From Acidovorax sp. T1 (GTDB lineage: Bacteria > Pseudomonadota > Gammaproteobacteria > Burkholderiales > Burkholderiaceae_C): 64,000 nt of DNA. Positions 47,576-57,697 of this stretch are shown one piece after another. A model generated the notes under the pieces. The model searched no databases. It saw only the letters and a program-made list of their open reading frames with translations, and was not told the origin of the DNA. The first letter of the stretch is position 1. Each line of letters starts with the position of its first letter. The position numbers and the translations under genes are program-made. The DNA lies in contig NZ_CP021648.1 of the NCBI RefSeq assembly GCF_002176815.1, positions 744,001 to 808,000 on the forward strand. Reading direction: 5' to 3'.

Positions 47576-48946
47576 ATGACTTTGGTAGCTGCTCCCGCCC
47601 GCCTGTCCACCGCTGCAGCCACTTTTGAGGCTGATTTTGCCGCCCGGCTGCATTGGTCTGCCGACACCGATGCGGCCATCGAGCAGCGCGTGGCCGATAT
47701 CCTGGCCGATGTGCAGCAGCGCGGCGATGCGGCGGTGCTGGAATACACCGAGCGCTTTGACGGCCTCACGGCGCCGGGCATGGCGGCGCTGGAGCTGACG
47801 CAGGCCGAATTGAAAGCCGCGTTCGATGCCATTCCCGCCGTGCAGCGCGACGCCTTGCAGGCCGCCGCCGCCCGCGTGCGCAAGTACCACGAGGCGCAGA
47901 AAAAGGCCTCGGGCGAGAGCTGGAGCTACCGCGACGAAGACGGCACGCTGCTGGGCCAGAAGGTCACGCCGCTCGACCGCGTGGGCATCTATGTGCCCGG
48001 CGGCAAGGCTGCTTACCCCAGCAGCGTGCTCATGAACGCCATCCCCGCGCATGTGGCCGGGGTGGGCGAGATCATCATGGTGGTGCCCACGCCAGCCCGC
48101 AGGGACGGCCCTTGGCCGACTTCGCTCGGCACCAAAAACCTGCTCGTGCTGGCCGCCGCCTACGTGGCCGGCGTCACGCGCGCCTTCACCATCGGCGGCG
48201 CGCAGGCTGTGGCGGCGCTGGCCTACGGCACGGCCACGGTGCCCAAGGTGGACAAGATCACCGGCCCCGGCAACGCCTATGTGGCCAGCGCCAAAAAGCG
48301 CGTGTTCGGCACCGTGGGCATCGACATGATTGCCGGCCCCTCTGAAATTTTGGTGCTGGCCGACGGCAGCACGCCGCCCGACTGGGTGGCCATGGACCTT
48401 TTTTCGCAGGCCGAGCATGACGAGCTGGCGCAAAGCATTCTGCTGTGCCCCGACGCGGCCTACATCGACGCGGTGCAAGAGGCCATCGACCGCCTGCTGC
48501 CCGCCATGCCGCGCGCCGAGATCATCGCCAAAAGCCTCACCGGCCGCGGCGCGTTGATCCTCACGAAAGACATGGAAGAAGCCTGCGCCATCAGCAACCG
48601 CATCGCGCCCGAGCACCTGGAAGTCAGCAGCAACGACCCGCACCGCTGGGAGCCTTTGCTGCGCCACGCCGGCGCCATCTTTCTGGGCGCCTACACCTCG
48701 GAGAGCCTGGGCGACTACTGCGCCGGCCCCAACCATGTGCTGCCCACCAGCGGCACGGCGCGTTTCAGCTCGCCTTTGGGCGTGTACGACTTTCAAAAGC
48801 GCAGCAGCCTCATCGAAGTGAGCGAAGCCGGCGCGCAGACGCTGGGCCACATCGCCAGCGTGCTGGCCCATGGCGAAGGCCTGCAGGCCCATGCGCGCGC
48901 GGCGGAGATGCGGCTGCAGCCGTCGCTAAAGTCACCGCAACGCTGA
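47576..48946 (+). CDS. hisD: Histidinol dehydrogenase
   Basis: Last enzyme of the pathway: oxidises L-histidinol to histidine with two NAD and zinc. The 456-residue protein shows [32 protein letters not shown] and [10 protein letters not shown]. Residues about 174-186 ([13 protein letters not shown], bases 48095-48133) look like an extra segment between VVPTP and [14 protein letters not shown]; the DNA has small inverted repeats, suggesting an inserted repeat fragment. Confidence 0.97.
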   Translation: MTLVAAPARLSTAAATFEADFAARLHWSADTDAAIEQRVADILADVQQRGDAAVLEYTERFDGLTAPGMAALELTQAELKAAFDAIPAVQRDALQAAAARVRKYHEAQKKASGESWSYRDEDGTLLGQKVTPLDRVGIYVPGGKAAYPSSVLMNAIPAHVAGVGEIIMVVPTPARRDGPWPTSLGTKNLLVLAAAYVAGVTRAFTIGGAQAVAALAYGTATVPKVDKITGPGNAYVASAKKRVFGTVGIDMIAGPSEILVLADGSTPPDWVAMDLFSQAEHDELAQSILLCPDAAYIDAVQEAIDRLLPAMPRAEIIAKSLTGRGALILTKDMEEACAISNRIAPEHLEVSSNDPHRWEPLLRHAGAIFLGAYTSESLGDYCAGPNHVLPTSGTARFSSPLGVYDFQKRSSLIEVSEAGAQTLGHIASVLAHGEGLQAHARAAEMRLQPSLKSPQR

Positions 48947-49037
48947 CCGAGGCCTTGGTGCACGATGCCCGGATGGCTGCCGTGCCCATGATCCACCCAT
49001 TCTTTTTTGTGGCTCCCAACACACTGGACATTGCTGA

Positions 49038-50174
49038 ATGACCTCCGCCGCCGCTCCATCGACACCCCTCAACGCCCTGGCCCGCATCCGCCCCGACGTG
49101 CGCGCCATGCATGCCTACCGCGTGCAGCCCGCCGCGGGCCTGCTCAAGATGGATGCGATGGAAAATCCCTTCGGCCTGCCGCCCGCGTTGCAGGCTGAAT
49201 TGGGCCAGCGCCTGGGCGCGCTGGAACTCAACCGTTACCCCGGTCCACGCAACGACGACCTGCGCGCCGCGCTGGCGTGCCACGCCGGCATGCCCGATGG
49301 CAACGCGCTGATTTTGGGCAACGGTTCGGACGAGCTCATCAGCCTAGTCTCGCTGGCCTGCGCGCTGCCGCCCGGGGCCGATGCGGGCCGGCGCCCGGTG
49401 GTGCTGGCGCCCGTACCCGGCTTCGTGATGTATGCCATGAGCGCCAAGCTGCAGGGGCTGGACTTTGTGGGTGTGCCGCTCACGGCCGATTTCGAGCTGG
49501 ACGAGGCCGCCATGCTGGCCGCTGTTGCACAGCACCAGCCGGCCATCACCTACATCGCCTACCCCAACAACCCCACGGCCACGCTGTGGGACGAGGGCGC
49601 GGTGCAGCGCATCATCGACGCCGCGGGCGCCCAGGGCGGCATCGTGGTGGTGGACGAGGCCTACCAGCCCTTTGCCAGTCGCACCTTTATCGACCGCATG
49701 CGCGCTGAAGCCCAGCGCAACCAGCATGTTCTGCTCATGCGTACGCTCAGCAAGTTTGGCCTGGCGGGAGTGCGTCTGGGTTACCTGATCGGCACGGCCG
49801 CGCTGGTGGCCGAGATCGACAAGGTGCGCCCGCCCTACAACGTGAGCGTGCTCAATGGCGAAGCCGCGCTGTTCGCGCTGGAGCATGCCGACGTGTTTGC
49901 CGCGCAGGCGGCCGAACTGGTGGCCCAGCGCATGGTGCTGATCGAGGCGCTGCGCCAGATGCCCGGCATCGAAAAGTGCTGGGACAGCGAGGCCAACATG
50001 GTGCTGGTGCGCGTGGCAGATTCGGCCAAGGCCTACGAGGGCATGAAAACCCGCAAGGTCCTGGTCAAGAACGTTTCTACAATGCACCCATTGCTGGCCA
50101 ACTGCCTGCGCCTCACGGTGGGCAATGCACAAGACAACGCACAGATGCTGGCTGCACTCCAGGCCTCCTTATGA
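49038..50174 (+). CDS. hisC: Histidinol-phosphate aminotransferase
   Basis: PLP enzyme that transaminates imidazole acetol phosphate to histidinol phosphate. The 378-residue protein has the class I/II fold: [33 protein letters not shown] and the PLP Lys K239 in [15 protein letters not shown]. It is 91 bases after hisD (no feature in between) and overlaps hisB by four bases. Confidence 0.97.
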   Translation: MTSAAAPSTPLNALARIRPDVRAMHAYRVQPAAGLLKMDAMENPFGLPPALQAELGQRLGALELNRYPGPRNDDLRAALACHAGMPDGNALILGNGSDELISLVSLACALPPGADAGRRPVVLAPVPGFVMYAMSAKLQGLDFVGVPLTADFELDEAAMLAAVAQHQPAITYIAYPNNPTATLWDEGAVQRIIDAAGAQGGIVVVDEAYQPFASRTFIDRMRAEAQRNQHVLLMRTLSKFGLAGVRLGYLIGTAALVAEIDKVRPPYNVSVLNGEAALFALEHADVFAAQAAELVAQRMVLIEALRQMPGIEKCWDSEANMVLVRVADSAKAYEGMKTRKVLVKNVSTMHPLLANCLRLTVGNAQDNAQMLAALQASL

Positions 50175-50806
50175 CTTCCTCCGCACTCGTCACCTCCACG
50201 TCCCCCGATCCCCTGGCCGACCGCATCGCCGAAGTCAGCCGCAACACCGCCGAGACGCGCATCCGCGTGCGCATCAACCTGGATGGCACCGGCCAGGCCA
50301 AGCTGCACACGGGCATCGGCTTTTTTGACCACATGCTCGACCAGATTGCCCGCCACGGCCTGATCGATCTGGAAATTGATTGCGATGGCGACCTGCACAT
50401 CGACGGCCACCACACGGTGGAAGACGTGGGCATCACCCTGGGCCAGGCCTTTGCGCGCGCCGTGGGCGACAAGAAGGGAATCCGCCGCTATGGCCATGCC
50501 TACGTGCCGCTGGATGAAGCGCTCTCGCGCGTGGTGGTCGATTTCTCGGGCCGCCCGGGCCTGCACATCGATGTGAAGTTCACGGCGGGCAGCATTGGCC
50601 AACTCGACACGCAACTGGTGTACGAGTTTTTCCAGGGCTTCGCGAACCACGCCGGCGTCACGCTGCACATTGACAACCTCAAGGGCATCAATGCCCACCA
50701 CCAGTGCGAGACCATCTTCAAGGCGTTCGGGCGCACGCTGCGCGCCGCGCTGGAGCGTGATCCGCGCTCGGCGGGCGTCATTCCGTCCACCAAGGGTTCT
50801 TTGTGA
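50171..50806 (+). CDS. hisB: Imidazoleglycerol-phosphate dehydratase
   Basis: Monofunctional IGP dehydratase (211 residues), without the phosphatase domain found in E. coli HisB. Metal-binding motifs are [21 protein letters not shown] and NHAGVTLHI, plus [19 protein letters not shown]. Start is in the ATGA overlap with hisC. A palindromic repeat follows the stop. Confidence 0.97.
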   Translation: MTSSALVTSTSPDPLADRIAEVSRNTAETRIRVRINLDGTGQAKLHTGIGFFDHMLDQIARHGLIDLEIDCDGDLHIDGHHTVEDVGITLGQAFARAVGDKKGIRRYGHAYVPLDEALSRVVVDFSGRPGLHIDVKFTAGSIGQLDTQLVYEFFQGFANHAGVTLHIDNLKGINAHHQCETIFKAFGRTLRAALERDPRSAGVIPSTKGSL

Positions 50807-50807
50807 A

Positions 50808-50862
50808 ATTTTTAGAAAAAATCAAGTACTGGTGCTTGATGAATAAGCGCTAGCAGCTATGA
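50808..50862 (-). repeat. Palindromic intergenic repeat, copy 9
   Basis: Minus copy between hisB and hisH: AGTACTGGTGCTTGATGAAT, AAGCGCTAGCAGCTAT. The first ATG of hisH (50859) is made by the repeat's terminal GCAGCTAT plus the following G. Confidence 0.75.
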
Positions 50863-51536
50863 ATATGGAAGCAAAAACCGTGGCGGTCGTGGATTACGGC
50901 ATGGGCAACCTGCGTTCGGTGTCGCAGGCCGTGCAGGCCGCAGCCCACGATACGGGCTGGACCGTGGTGGTCACCTCCCGGCCGCAAGATGTGCGCGCCG
51001 CCCAGCGCATCGTGCTGCCAGGGCAGGGCGCCATGCCCGACTGCATGCGCGAGCTGCGCGAATCGGGCCTGCAGGAATCAGTGCTCGAAGCTGCCGCCAC
51101 CAAGCCGATGTTTGGTGTGTGTGTAGGCATGCAGATGCTGCTGGACCACAGCGCCGAGGGCCCCAACGGTGGAACACCCGGCCTGGGCCTGATCCCCGGC
51201 GACGTGCTCAAGTTCGACCTGGCTGGCCGTACCCAGCCCGACGGCAGCCGCTTCAAGGTGCCCCAGATGGGCTGGAACCAGGTGCGCCAGGTGCCGCATG
51301 CGGGCAAGGTGCACCCCGTGTGGGCTGGTGTGCCCGACAACAGCTACTTCTACTTTGTGCACAGTTTCTACGCGGTGCCGCACAATGCCGCCCATTGTGC
51401 AGGGCAGGCCGACTACGGCGGTTGGTTTGCCGCCGCCATTGCACGCGATAATATTTTTGCCACGCAGTTTCACCCGGAGAAGAGCGCGGAGCACGGCTTG
51501 GCCCTGTACCGCAATTTTCTGCACTGGAACCCCTGA
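50859..51536 (+). CDS. hisH: Imidazole glycerol phosphate synthase, glutaminase subunit
   Basis: Provides ammonia from glutamine to HisF. The class I glutaminase triad is visible: Cys C88 in [11 protein letters not shown] and His/Glu in [10 protein letters not shown]. Two ATGs six bases apart (50859 and 50865) can start it; the first lies in a palindromic repeat, the second ([15 protein letters not shown]) just outside. No clear ribosome binding site is seen for either. Length 225 residues from the first. Confidence 0.95.
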   Translation: MNMEAKTVAVVDYGMGNLRSVSQAVQAAAHDTGWTVVVTSRPQDVRAAQRIVLPGQGAMPDCMRELRESGLQESVLEAAATKPMFGVCVGMQMLLDHSAEGPNGGTPGLGLIPGDVLKFDLAGRTQPDGSRFKVPQMGWNQVRQVPHAGKVHPVWAGVPDNSYFYFVHSFYAVPHNAAHCAGQADYGGWFAAAIARDNIFATQFHPEKSAEHGLALYRNFLHWNP

Positions 51537-51603
51537 CCTTCCAACTTTCAACCCCGTTCGGGCCGAGCCCTGGCTCGCCCTTTTTCCCCCGAACTTCACC
51601 ACC

Positions 51604-52350
51604 ATGCTGCTCATCCCCGCCATCGACCTCAAGGACGGCCACTGTGTACGCCTCAAACAAGGCGACATGGACCAATCCACCACCTTCGGTGAAGACCCCG
51701 CCGCCATGGCCCGCAAGTGGGTGGAGCAGGGCGCACGCCGACTGCACCTGGTGGATCTGAACGGCGCCTTTGCGGGCGTGCCCAAGAACCACGGCGCCAT
51801 CAAGTCCATCCTCAAGGAGGTGGGCGAGGAGATCCCGGTGCAGCTGGGCGGCGGCATCCGTGACCTCGACACCATCGAGAAATACATCGATGGCGGCCTG
51901 CGCTACGTGATCATCGGCACGGCGGCGGTCAAGAACCCCGGTTTCCTGAAAGACGCCTGCAGCGCCTTTGGCGGCCACATCATCGTGGGGCTCGATGCCA
52001 AGGACGGCAAGGTTGCCACCGACGGCTGGAGCAAGCTCACGGGCCATGAGGTGGTGGACCTGGCCAAGAAGTTCGAGGACTGGGGCGTCGAGTCCATCAT
52101 CTACACCGACATTGGCCGCGACGGCATGCTCTCGGGCATCAACATCGACGCCACTGTCAAGCTGGCGCAGGCGCTCTCCATCCCCGTCATCGCCTCCGGC
52201 GGCCTGTCGAACATGGCCGACATCGAGCAGCTGTGCGCCGTGGAGCGCGAAGGCGTCGAAGGCGTGATCTGCGGCCGGGCCATCTACAGCGGCGACCTCG
52301 ACTTTGCGGCTGCCCAGGCACGGGCCGACTTGCTGGGCAATGGCGCCTGA
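51604..52350 (+). CDS. hisA: ProFAR isomerase (phosphoribosyl-formimino AICAR-P isomerase)
   Basis: A (beta/alpha)8-barrel isomerase of 248 residues. Conserved features: [18 protein letters not shown] with the N-terminal catalytic Asp, [22 protein letters not shown] and the phosphate sites VIASGGLS and GVICGRAIY. It overlaps the following mutarotase-like gene by 11 bases, indicating one transcript. Confidence 0.96.
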   Translation: MLLIPAIDLKDGHCVRLKQGDMDQSTTFGEDPAAMARKWVEQGARRLHLVDLNGAFAGVPKNHGAIKSILKEVGEEIPVQLGGGIRDLDTIEKYIDGGLRYVIIGTAAVKNPGFLKDACSAFGGHIIVGLDAKDGKVATDGWSKLTGHEVVDLAKKFEDWGVESIIYTDIGRDGMLSGINIDATVKLAQALSIPVIASGGLSNMADIEQLCAVEREGVEGVICGRAIYSGDLDFAAAQARADLLGNGA

Positions 52351-53218
52351 CTCTGGGGTTGCCGAAGACAGCCTGGAGACATTGCAGGGGCAATCCTGCA
52401 TCCGTTTGACGACCACCCAGGGCGACACCGCGCTCGTCGCCTTGCATGGCGCCCAGGTGCTTTCATGGGTGGCAGGCGGGCGCGAACGCCTGTACCTGAG
52501 CCCGCAGGCCGTGTTCGATGGCCAGTCGGCCATCCGCGGCGGTATTCCGCTGTGTTTTCCCCAGTTCAACCAACGCGGGCCCCTGCCCAAGCATGGCCTT
52601 GCGCGCAATCTGGCGTGGCGGCGTGTCCCTGTAGGCAAGGATGGGGATGCGCAGTCGGCCGTGTGCCTGGAGCTGACCGACAGCGATGCCACGCGCGCCT
52701 GGTGGCCTGAGTGTTTTGCCGCGCAGCTCACGGTGGTGCTGGGCGAGGGCAGCCTGCGGGTGCAGCTGGCGGTGCACAACACCGGCAGCATCGACGACAG
52801 GGCCTGGTATTTCACCACTGCTTTGCACACATATCTGCGCGTGGATGACGTTGGGCGCGCCCAGTTGAGCGGGCTCGATGGCTGCGCGCGCTGGGATGCC
52901 CTGGCCGATGTGCGCGGCGTTCAGCAAGGGCCTGTGTCCTTTGATGGCGAATACGACCGCGTATTCAGCGCGCCGGCCGGCTCTATGCACCTGCACGATG
53001 GCGCCAACGGCCTGCAGATCACCCAGAGCGCCAGCCTTTCCAACACCGTCGTGTGGAACCCTGGTGCAGCCCTGTGCGCACGGCTGGCCGACCTGCCGCC
53101 CGATGGCTACCGATCCATGCTGTGCGTGGAAGCGGCCCAGATCGACCAGCCCGTGGCGCTGGCGCCGGGGCAGCAGTGGCAGGGCTGGCAGCAGTTCAAC
53201 CTGCTGCCGGCACTATAG
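52340..53218 (+). CDS. Aldose-1-epimerase / D-hexose-6-phosphate mutarotase-like protein
   Basis: A 292-residue galactose-mutarotase-superfamily protein close to the YeaD group, which interconverts hexose-6-phosphate anomers. Visible: [35 protein letters not shown] with His, and the C-terminal FVCVEAAQ-type block (MLCVEAAQI). Start at 52340 overlaps the hisA end. It is not a histidine enzyme; its co-transcription with galE next door suggests sugar metabolism inserted into the his operon. Confidence 0.88.
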   Translation: MAPDSGVAEDSLETLQGQSCIRLTTTQGDTALVALHGAQVLSWVAGGRERLYLSPQAVFDGQSAIRGGIPLCFPQFNQRGPLPKHGLARNLAWRRVPVGKDGDAQSAVCLELTDSDATRAWWPECFAAQLTVVLGEGSLRVQLAVHNTGSIDDRAWYFTTALHTYLRVDDVGRAQLSGLDGCARWDALADVRGVQQGPVSFDGEYDRVFSAPAGSMHLHDGANGLQITQSASLSNTVVWNPGAALCARLADLPPDGYRSMLCVEAAQIDQPVALAPGQQWQGWQQFNLLPAL

Positions 53219-53439
53219 GGGGCGGCCTCGGAGTCTGTTTGCGGCACATTGGGTACGGCGATTGGCGGTGCCGTGGCGCGACAGGGGGCATGTACGCTGG
53301 GTGAAAATGGTCTGGATGCGTTCGGTTTCGGCGCGCCAGGGCGCGGAAAGATAGCCGTGCCGATCCCCTGGAGCGGCGGGGCATTGCTGTCTTCTGGCCG
53401 AGTCTTCTGTCTCTTGAGTGGTTTTTGAAAGGTTTGTCT

Positions 53440-54462
53440 GTGATTCTTGTAACTGGCGGTGCCGGCTTCATCGGCTCACACACCTGCGTGGCGCTGGCCC
53501 AGGCGGGCATGCCCTATCTGATTCTTGACAACTTCGGCAACAGCCGCCGCTCGGTGCTGGAGCGCCTGGGGCGTATCACGGGCGCGCCGCCGCTGTGCAT
53601 CGAGGGCGACGTGCGCGATGCCGATGTGCTGGCGCGCGTGTTCGCGCAGCACCCCATCGCCGGCGTGATCCACTTTGCCGCGCTCAAGGCGGTGGGCGAG
53701 TCGGTGCGCGAGCCGTTGCGTTATTACGACAACAACGTTGCTGGCACCGTGACACTGCTGCGCGCCATGCAGACAGCGGGTGTGCGCACACTGGTGTTCT
53801 CGTCGTCGGCCACGGTGTATGGCGAGCCTGCATCGGTGCCGATCCGCGAGGATTTCCCTTTGTCCGCCACCAACCCCTACGGCTGGAGCAAGCTCATGAT
53901 GGAGCAGGTGCTGGCGGATGTGGACCGCGCCGAGCCCGGGCAGTGGCGCATTGCGCGGCTGCGCTACTTCAACCCCGTGGGCGCGCACGAGAGCGGGCTC
54001 ATCGGCGAAGACCCGCAGGGCGAGCCCGGCAACCTGATGCCGTATGTGGCGCAGGTGGCGGTGGGGCAGCGCGCCGTCTTGAGCGTGTATGGCAACGACT
54101 ACCCCACGCCCGATGGCACCGGCGTGCGCGACTACATCCATGTGAGCGACCTGGCCGACGGCCATGTGGCCGCGCTGCGCTATCTGCGCGAGCATGCCGG
54201 GCTGCTCACCGTGAATCTGGGCACCGGGCAGCCGGTTTCGGTGCTGGAGATGGTGCGCGGCTTCGCGCAGGCCAGCGGCCGGGCCGTGCCCTACCAGGTG
54301 GTGGCGCGGCGGCCGGGCGACGTGGCGCAGTGCTGGGCCGACCCGGCGCTGGCCGAGCGGCTGCTGGGCTGGCGCGCCCGCCACGGGGTGGAGCGCATGT
54401 GCGCGGACGTCTGGCGCTGGCAAAACGGCGTGGCGCGCACGCTGGCGAGCACTTTGGCGTGA
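53440..54462 (+). CDS. galE: UDP-glucose 4-epimerase
   Basis: Short-chain dehydrogenase-type epimerase (340 residues) interconverting UDP-glucose and UDP-galactose for surface polysaccharide. NAD motif GGAGFIGSH at the N-terminus, Ser in FSSSATVYGEP and the catalytic pair Y147/K151 in YGWSK. The start is GTG at 53440 (MILVTGGAGF) with AAAGG seven bases upstream; upstream TTG codons add non-conserved residues. A 206-base gap before it could hold its own promoter. It sits between hisA and hisF. Confidence 0.95.
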   Translation: MILVTGGAGFIGSHTCVALAQAGMPYLILDNFGNSRRSVLERLGRITGAPPLCIEGDVRDADVLARVFAQHPIAGVIHFAALKAVGESVREPLRYYDNNVAGTVTLLRAMQTAGVRTLVFSSSATVYGEPASVPIREDFPLSATNPYGWSKLMMEQVLADVDRAEPGQWRIARLRYFNPVGAHESGLIGEDPQGEPGNLMPYVAQVAVGQRAVLSVYGNDYPTPDGTGVRDYIHVSDLADGHVAALRYLREHAGLLTVNLGTGQPVSVLEMVRGFAQASGRAVPYQVVARRPGDVAQCWADPALAERLLGWRARHGVERMCADVWRWQNGVARTLASTLA

Positions 54463-54540
54463 GGGCGGCGCGGCGGCGGCATGGCGCTTGCGTGGTATCT
54501 TGTCGCCCCCAACCAGCCTTGCTGACAGAGCTTTCTTTCC

Positions 54541-55341
54541 ATGCTTGCAAAACGCATCATCCCCTGCCTTGACGTGACCGGCGGTCGTGTCGTCAAGGGC
54601 GTCAATTTTGTCGAACTGCGCGATGCGGGCGACCCGGTCGAGATCGCCGCGCGCTACAACGCGCAGGGCGCCGACGAACTCACCTTTCTGGACATCACCG
54701 CCACCAGCGACGGGCGCGACCTGATCCTGCACATCATCGAGGCCGTGGCCAGCCAGGTGTTCATTCCGCTCACCGTGGGCGGCGGGGTGCGCACCGTCGA
54801 GGATGTGCGCCGCCTGCTCAACGCGGGGGCCGACAAGACCAGCTTCAACTCGGCGGCCATCGCCAACCCCGACGTGATCAGTGCGGCCTCGGCACGCTAC
54901 GGCGCGCAGTGCATCGTGGTGGCCATCGATGCCAAGCGTCGCTCCGAAGACGATGCACGGCGCACGGGCCCCGATGGCCGGGCCGTGGGCCCCGGCTGGG
55001 ATGTCTACAGCCATGGCGGGCGCAAGAACACCGGCCTGGATGCCGTGGCCTGGGCGAGCGAGATGGCGCGGCGCGGCGCGGGCGAGATCCTGCTGACCAG
55101 CATGGACCGCGACGGCACCAAGGCGGGCTTTGACCTGGCCCTCACGCGCGCCGTGAGCGACGCCGTGGCTGTGCCTGTGATCGCCTCGGGCGGCGTGGGC
55201 AACCTCGACCACCTGGCCGACGGGATCCAGATCGGCGGCGCCGACGCGGTGCTGGCGGCCAGCATCTTCCATTACGGCGAATTCACGGTTGGGCAGGCCA
55301 AGCAGCACATGGCTGAGCGCGGGATTCCGGTGCGGCTGTAA
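54541..55341 (+). CDS. hisF: Imidazole glycerol phosphate synthase, cyclase subunit
   Basis: Barrel enzyme that condenses PRFAR with HisH-derived ammonia to form IGP and AICAR. Catalytic Asp residues D11 ([13 protein letters not shown]) and D130 (VVAIDAKR) are in place, with the phosphate sites VGGGVRT and ASGGVGN. At 266 residues it is somewhat long because of an extra segment after D130 (about residues 133-152, rich in Arg, Asp and Gly) before [13 protein letters not shown]. Confidence 0.97.
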   Translation: MLAKRIIPCLDVTGGRVVKGVNFVELRDAGDPVEIAARYNAQGADELTFLDITATSDGRDLILHIIEAVASQVFIPLTVGGGVRTVEDVRRLLNAGADKTSFNSAAIANPDVISAASARYGAQCIVVAIDAKRRSEDDARRTGPDGRAVGPGWDVYSHGGRKNTGLDAVAWASEMARRGAGEILLTSMDRDGTKAGFDLALTRAVSDAVAVPVIASGGVGNLDHLADGIQIGGADAVLAASIFHYGEFTVGQAKQHMAERGIPVRL

Positions 55342-55350
55342 CCTTCTTTT

Positions 55351-55413
55351 GCTCATTATTTGATAGCTTCTAGCGCTTTATACATAAGCGCTAGAGCCTC
55401 AAAAGGCTTCAAA
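55351..55413 (+). repeat. Palindromic intergenic repeat, copy 10
   Basis: Plus copy between hisF and hisI: TGATAGCTTCTAGCGCTTTA, TACATAAGCGCTAGAGCC, then TCAAAAGGCTTCAAAT. One of the best-preserved palindromes: CTAGCGCTTTATACATAAGC pairs nearly end to end. Confidence 0.9.
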
Positions 55414-55463
55414 TACCCACGTTGGCGCCCGGCATGGGCACCCAAATCACCGAGAATCCCCCC

Positions 55464-55853
55464 ATGAACTGGCTCAATGAAGTGAAATGGGACGCGCAGG
55501 GCCTGGTGCCCGTGATTGCGCAAGAGCAGGGCACGGGCGACGTGCTGATGTTTGCGTGGATGAACCGCGAGGCCCTGGCCAAGACGGCCGAACTGGGCCG
55601 CGCCGTGTACTTCAGCCGCTCGCGCAAGAAGCTGTGGTTCAAGGGCGAGGAATCGGGCCATGTGCAAACGGTGCACGAGATCCGCCTCGATTGCGACAAC
55701 GACGTGGTGCTGCTCAAGGTCACACAGCTCGGCCACGCGCCCGGCATTGCCTGCCACACGGGCCGCCACAGCTGTTTTTTCAGTGTGCTCAAGGACGGCG
55801 CCTGGCAGGCGGTCGAGCCGGTCTTGAAAGACCCCGAATCCATCTACAAGTAA
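55464..55853 (+). CDS. hisI: Phosphoribosyl-AMP cyclohydrolase
   Basis: Hydrolyses the purine ring of PR-AMP; zinc and magnesium enzyme of 129 residues. Motifs: [29 protein letters not shown], the Asp/Cys metal site [11 protein letters not shown] and [10 protein letters not shown]. Start at 55464 (MNWLNEVKW). Separate from hisE, six bases apart. Confidence 0.97.
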   Translation: MNWLNEVKWDAQGLVPVIAQEQGTGDVLMFAWMNREALAKTAELGRAVYFSRSRKKLWFKGEESGHVQTVHEIRLDCDNDVVLLKVTQLGHAPGIACHTGRHSCFFSVLKDGAWQAVEPVLKDPESIYK

Positions 55854-55858
55854 CGGCA

Positions 55859-56248
55859 ATGGACGACAAGACCATGAGTTCCAACGATTCCCTGGCGCGC
55901 CTGGCCGCCGTCATCGAAAGCCGCAAGCCCGCCCAGGGCGGCGACCCCGACAAGAGCTATGTCGCGCGCCTGCTGCACAAGGGGCCCGACGCGTTTTTGA
56001 AGAAGATCGGTGAAGAGGCCACCGAGGTGGTCATGGCCGCCAAAGATGTGGACCATGGCGCCGACAAGGCCAAAATCGTCTATGAAGTGGCCGACCTGTG
56101 GTTTCACACCATGATCGCGCTGGCCCACTACGGCCTCACGCCGGCCGATGTGCTGACCGAACTGGAGCGCCGCGAGGGCACCAGCGGCATCGAGGAAAAA
56201 GCCTTGCGCAAGGCCGTTGCGCGTGCTGCCGAGGAAGAATCGCCATGA
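55859..56248 (+). CDS. hisE: Phosphoribosyl-ATP pyrophosphatase
   Basis: Removes pyrophosphate from PR-ATP, second step of the pathway; 129 residues, MazG-like helical fold. The acidic metal site is visible in [15 protein letters not shown] and [15 protein letters not shown]. An ATG at 55874 ([10 protein letters not shown]) could be the start instead. Overlaps the next gene by four bases. Confidence 0.96.
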   Translation: MDDKTMSSNDSLARLAAVIESRKPAQGGDPDKSYVARLLHKGPDAFLKKIGEEATEVVMAAKDVDHGADKAKIVYEVADLWFHTMIALAHYGLTPADVLTELERREGTSGIEEKALRKAVARAAEEESP

Positions 56249-56631
56249 ACGACATCATCGATGTGCAGACCAACGACGAAAAGGCCGAGGGCCTGAAAGC
56301 CTGGGGCTGGGTCAGCTATGTGCTGCACCTGATCGTGGCCGTGGGCGCGGTCATTCCGGGCGCGCAGCCCGGTGCTGCGCTGCTCATCATCGCGCTCATC
56401 ATCGACCTGGTGAAGCAGGGCGACAGCGCGGGCACCTGGCAGGCCAGCCACTTTGCGTGGCGCATCCGCACCGTGCTGTGGGCTGGGGTGCTGTATATCG
56501 TTACCGCGCCGCTGTGGCTGCTGTTCTTCTTCCCCGGCTGGGTGGCCTGGGGGCTGATCTCGATCTGGTTCCTGTACCGCATCGTGCGCGGCATGGTGGC
56601 CATGAACAAGAGCCAGGCCATCGATGCCTGA
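56245..56631 (+). CDS. Small DUF4870-like membrane protein
   Basis: A 128-residue integral membrane protein with about three hydrophobic segments ([48 protein letters not shown]) and the pattern of DUF4870-type proteins. Function unknown. It is translationally coupled to hisE (ATGA) and overlaps the patatin gene by eight bases, so it lies firmly in the his-tat transcript. Confidence 0.82.
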   Translation: MNDIIDVQTNDEKAEGLKAWGWVSYVLHLIVAVGAVIPGAQPGAALLIIALIIDLVKQGDSAGTWQASHFAWRIRTVLWAGVLYIVTAPLWLLFFFPGWVAWGLISIWFLYRIVRGMVAMNKSQAIDA

Positions 56632-57655
56632 GGGCGACACGCTGGCCCCCATCAACCTGGCGCTGCAGGGCGGCGGATCGCATGGCGCGCTGACCTGGGG
56701 CGTGCTGGATGCGCTGCTGGAAGACGGGCGCCTGATGATCGATGGCATCAGCGGCACCAGCGCCGGGGCCATGAACGCCGTGGCGCTGGCGCATGGTTTT
56801 GCGCAGGCGGCGCAGCAGCACAAAGACCCGAAAGAGGCGCACGCCGCCGGCTGCGAACTGGCCCGTGCCGCGCTGGCGCGGCTGTGGGAAGGTGTGGGAA
56901 CGCTGGGCAGCCTGATGTGGGGCACGCCGCTGGCGGCGGCCCATCCGATGCTGGGCATGATGAGTCGGTGGTTTTCGCCCTACCAGACCAATCCGCTGGA
57001 CATCAACCCGCTGCGCCGGCTGCTGGAGCGCGAGGTGGATTTTGACCTGCTGTGCGCTGCCAAAGGCGCCCGGGGGCCCAAGGTTTTTGTGTGCGCCACC
57101 AATGTGCGCACCGGGCGCGGCGAAATCTTTTCGGGCGCACGCCTCAGCGCCGATGCAGTGATGGCGTCGGCCTGCCTGCCGATGCTGTTCAAGGCTGTGG
57201 AAATCGATGGGGAGCGGTATTGGGATGGCGGTTATTCCGGCAACCCCGCGCTGCACCCGCTGATCTACCAGACCGACACTTCCGACATCCTGCTGGTGCA
57301 GATCAACCCCACCGAGCACCTTGCGCTGCCCGACACGGCCCCCGAAATCATCGAGCGCATGAACGAGGTCACCTTCAATGCCAGCCTGCTGGCCGAATTG
57401 CGCGCCATCGAATTCGTGCGGCGTCTGCTGGCCGAGGGCAAGCTGGACGCGCGCCGCTACAAGAATGTGCGCATGCACCGCATCGATGGCGGGGCGGTTC
57501 TGGCCCCCTTTGGCGCCGACAGCAAGGGGCGCGCCGACATGGTATTTGTGCGCAAACTGTTCGATCTGGGGCGCGCAGCGGGCCTGGACTGGCTCAAAGC
57601 GCACCACCAGGACGTGGGCGTGCGACCCACCCTCAACATCGCCGACAATGTGTAG
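56624..57655 (+). CDS. Patatin-like phospholipase
   Basis: A 343-residue Ser/Asp dyad lipid hydrolase. Oxyanion loop GGGSHG at 16-21, nucleophile S46 in GTSAG, and the catalytic Asp D201 in DGG. No signal peptide is seen, so it is probably cytoplasmic or peripheral to the inner membrane. Similar to RssA-type bacterial patatins. Overlap with the membrane protein gene upstream suggests they work together; lipid substrate unknown. Confidence 0.92.
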   Translation: MPEGDTLAPINLALQGGGSHGALTWGVLDALLEDGRLMIDGISGTSAGAMNAVALAHGFAQAAQQHKDPKEAHAAGCELARAALARLWEGVGTLGSLMWGTPLAAAHPMLGMMSRWFSPYQTNPLDINPLRRLLEREVDFDLLCAAKGARGPKVFVCATNVRTGRGEIFSGARLSADAVMASACLPMLFKAVEIDGERYWDGGYSGNPALHPLIYQTDTSDILLVQINPTEHLALPDTAPEIIERMNEVTFNASLLAELRAIEFVRRLLAEGKLDARRYKNVRMHRIDGGAVLAPFGADSKGRADMVFVRKLFDLGRAAGLDWLKAHHQDVGVRPTLNIADNV

Positions 57656-57697
57656 CTGTCAGTGCACCATTGCGCGCTGAGCAAGCCTTTTTTTACC

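Noticed and set aside
57656..57697. A degenerate palindromic repeat between the patatin and HIT genes
   Set aside because: TGTAGCTGTCAG and GCGCGCTGAGC recall the outer arms, but the two core arms cannot be paired.
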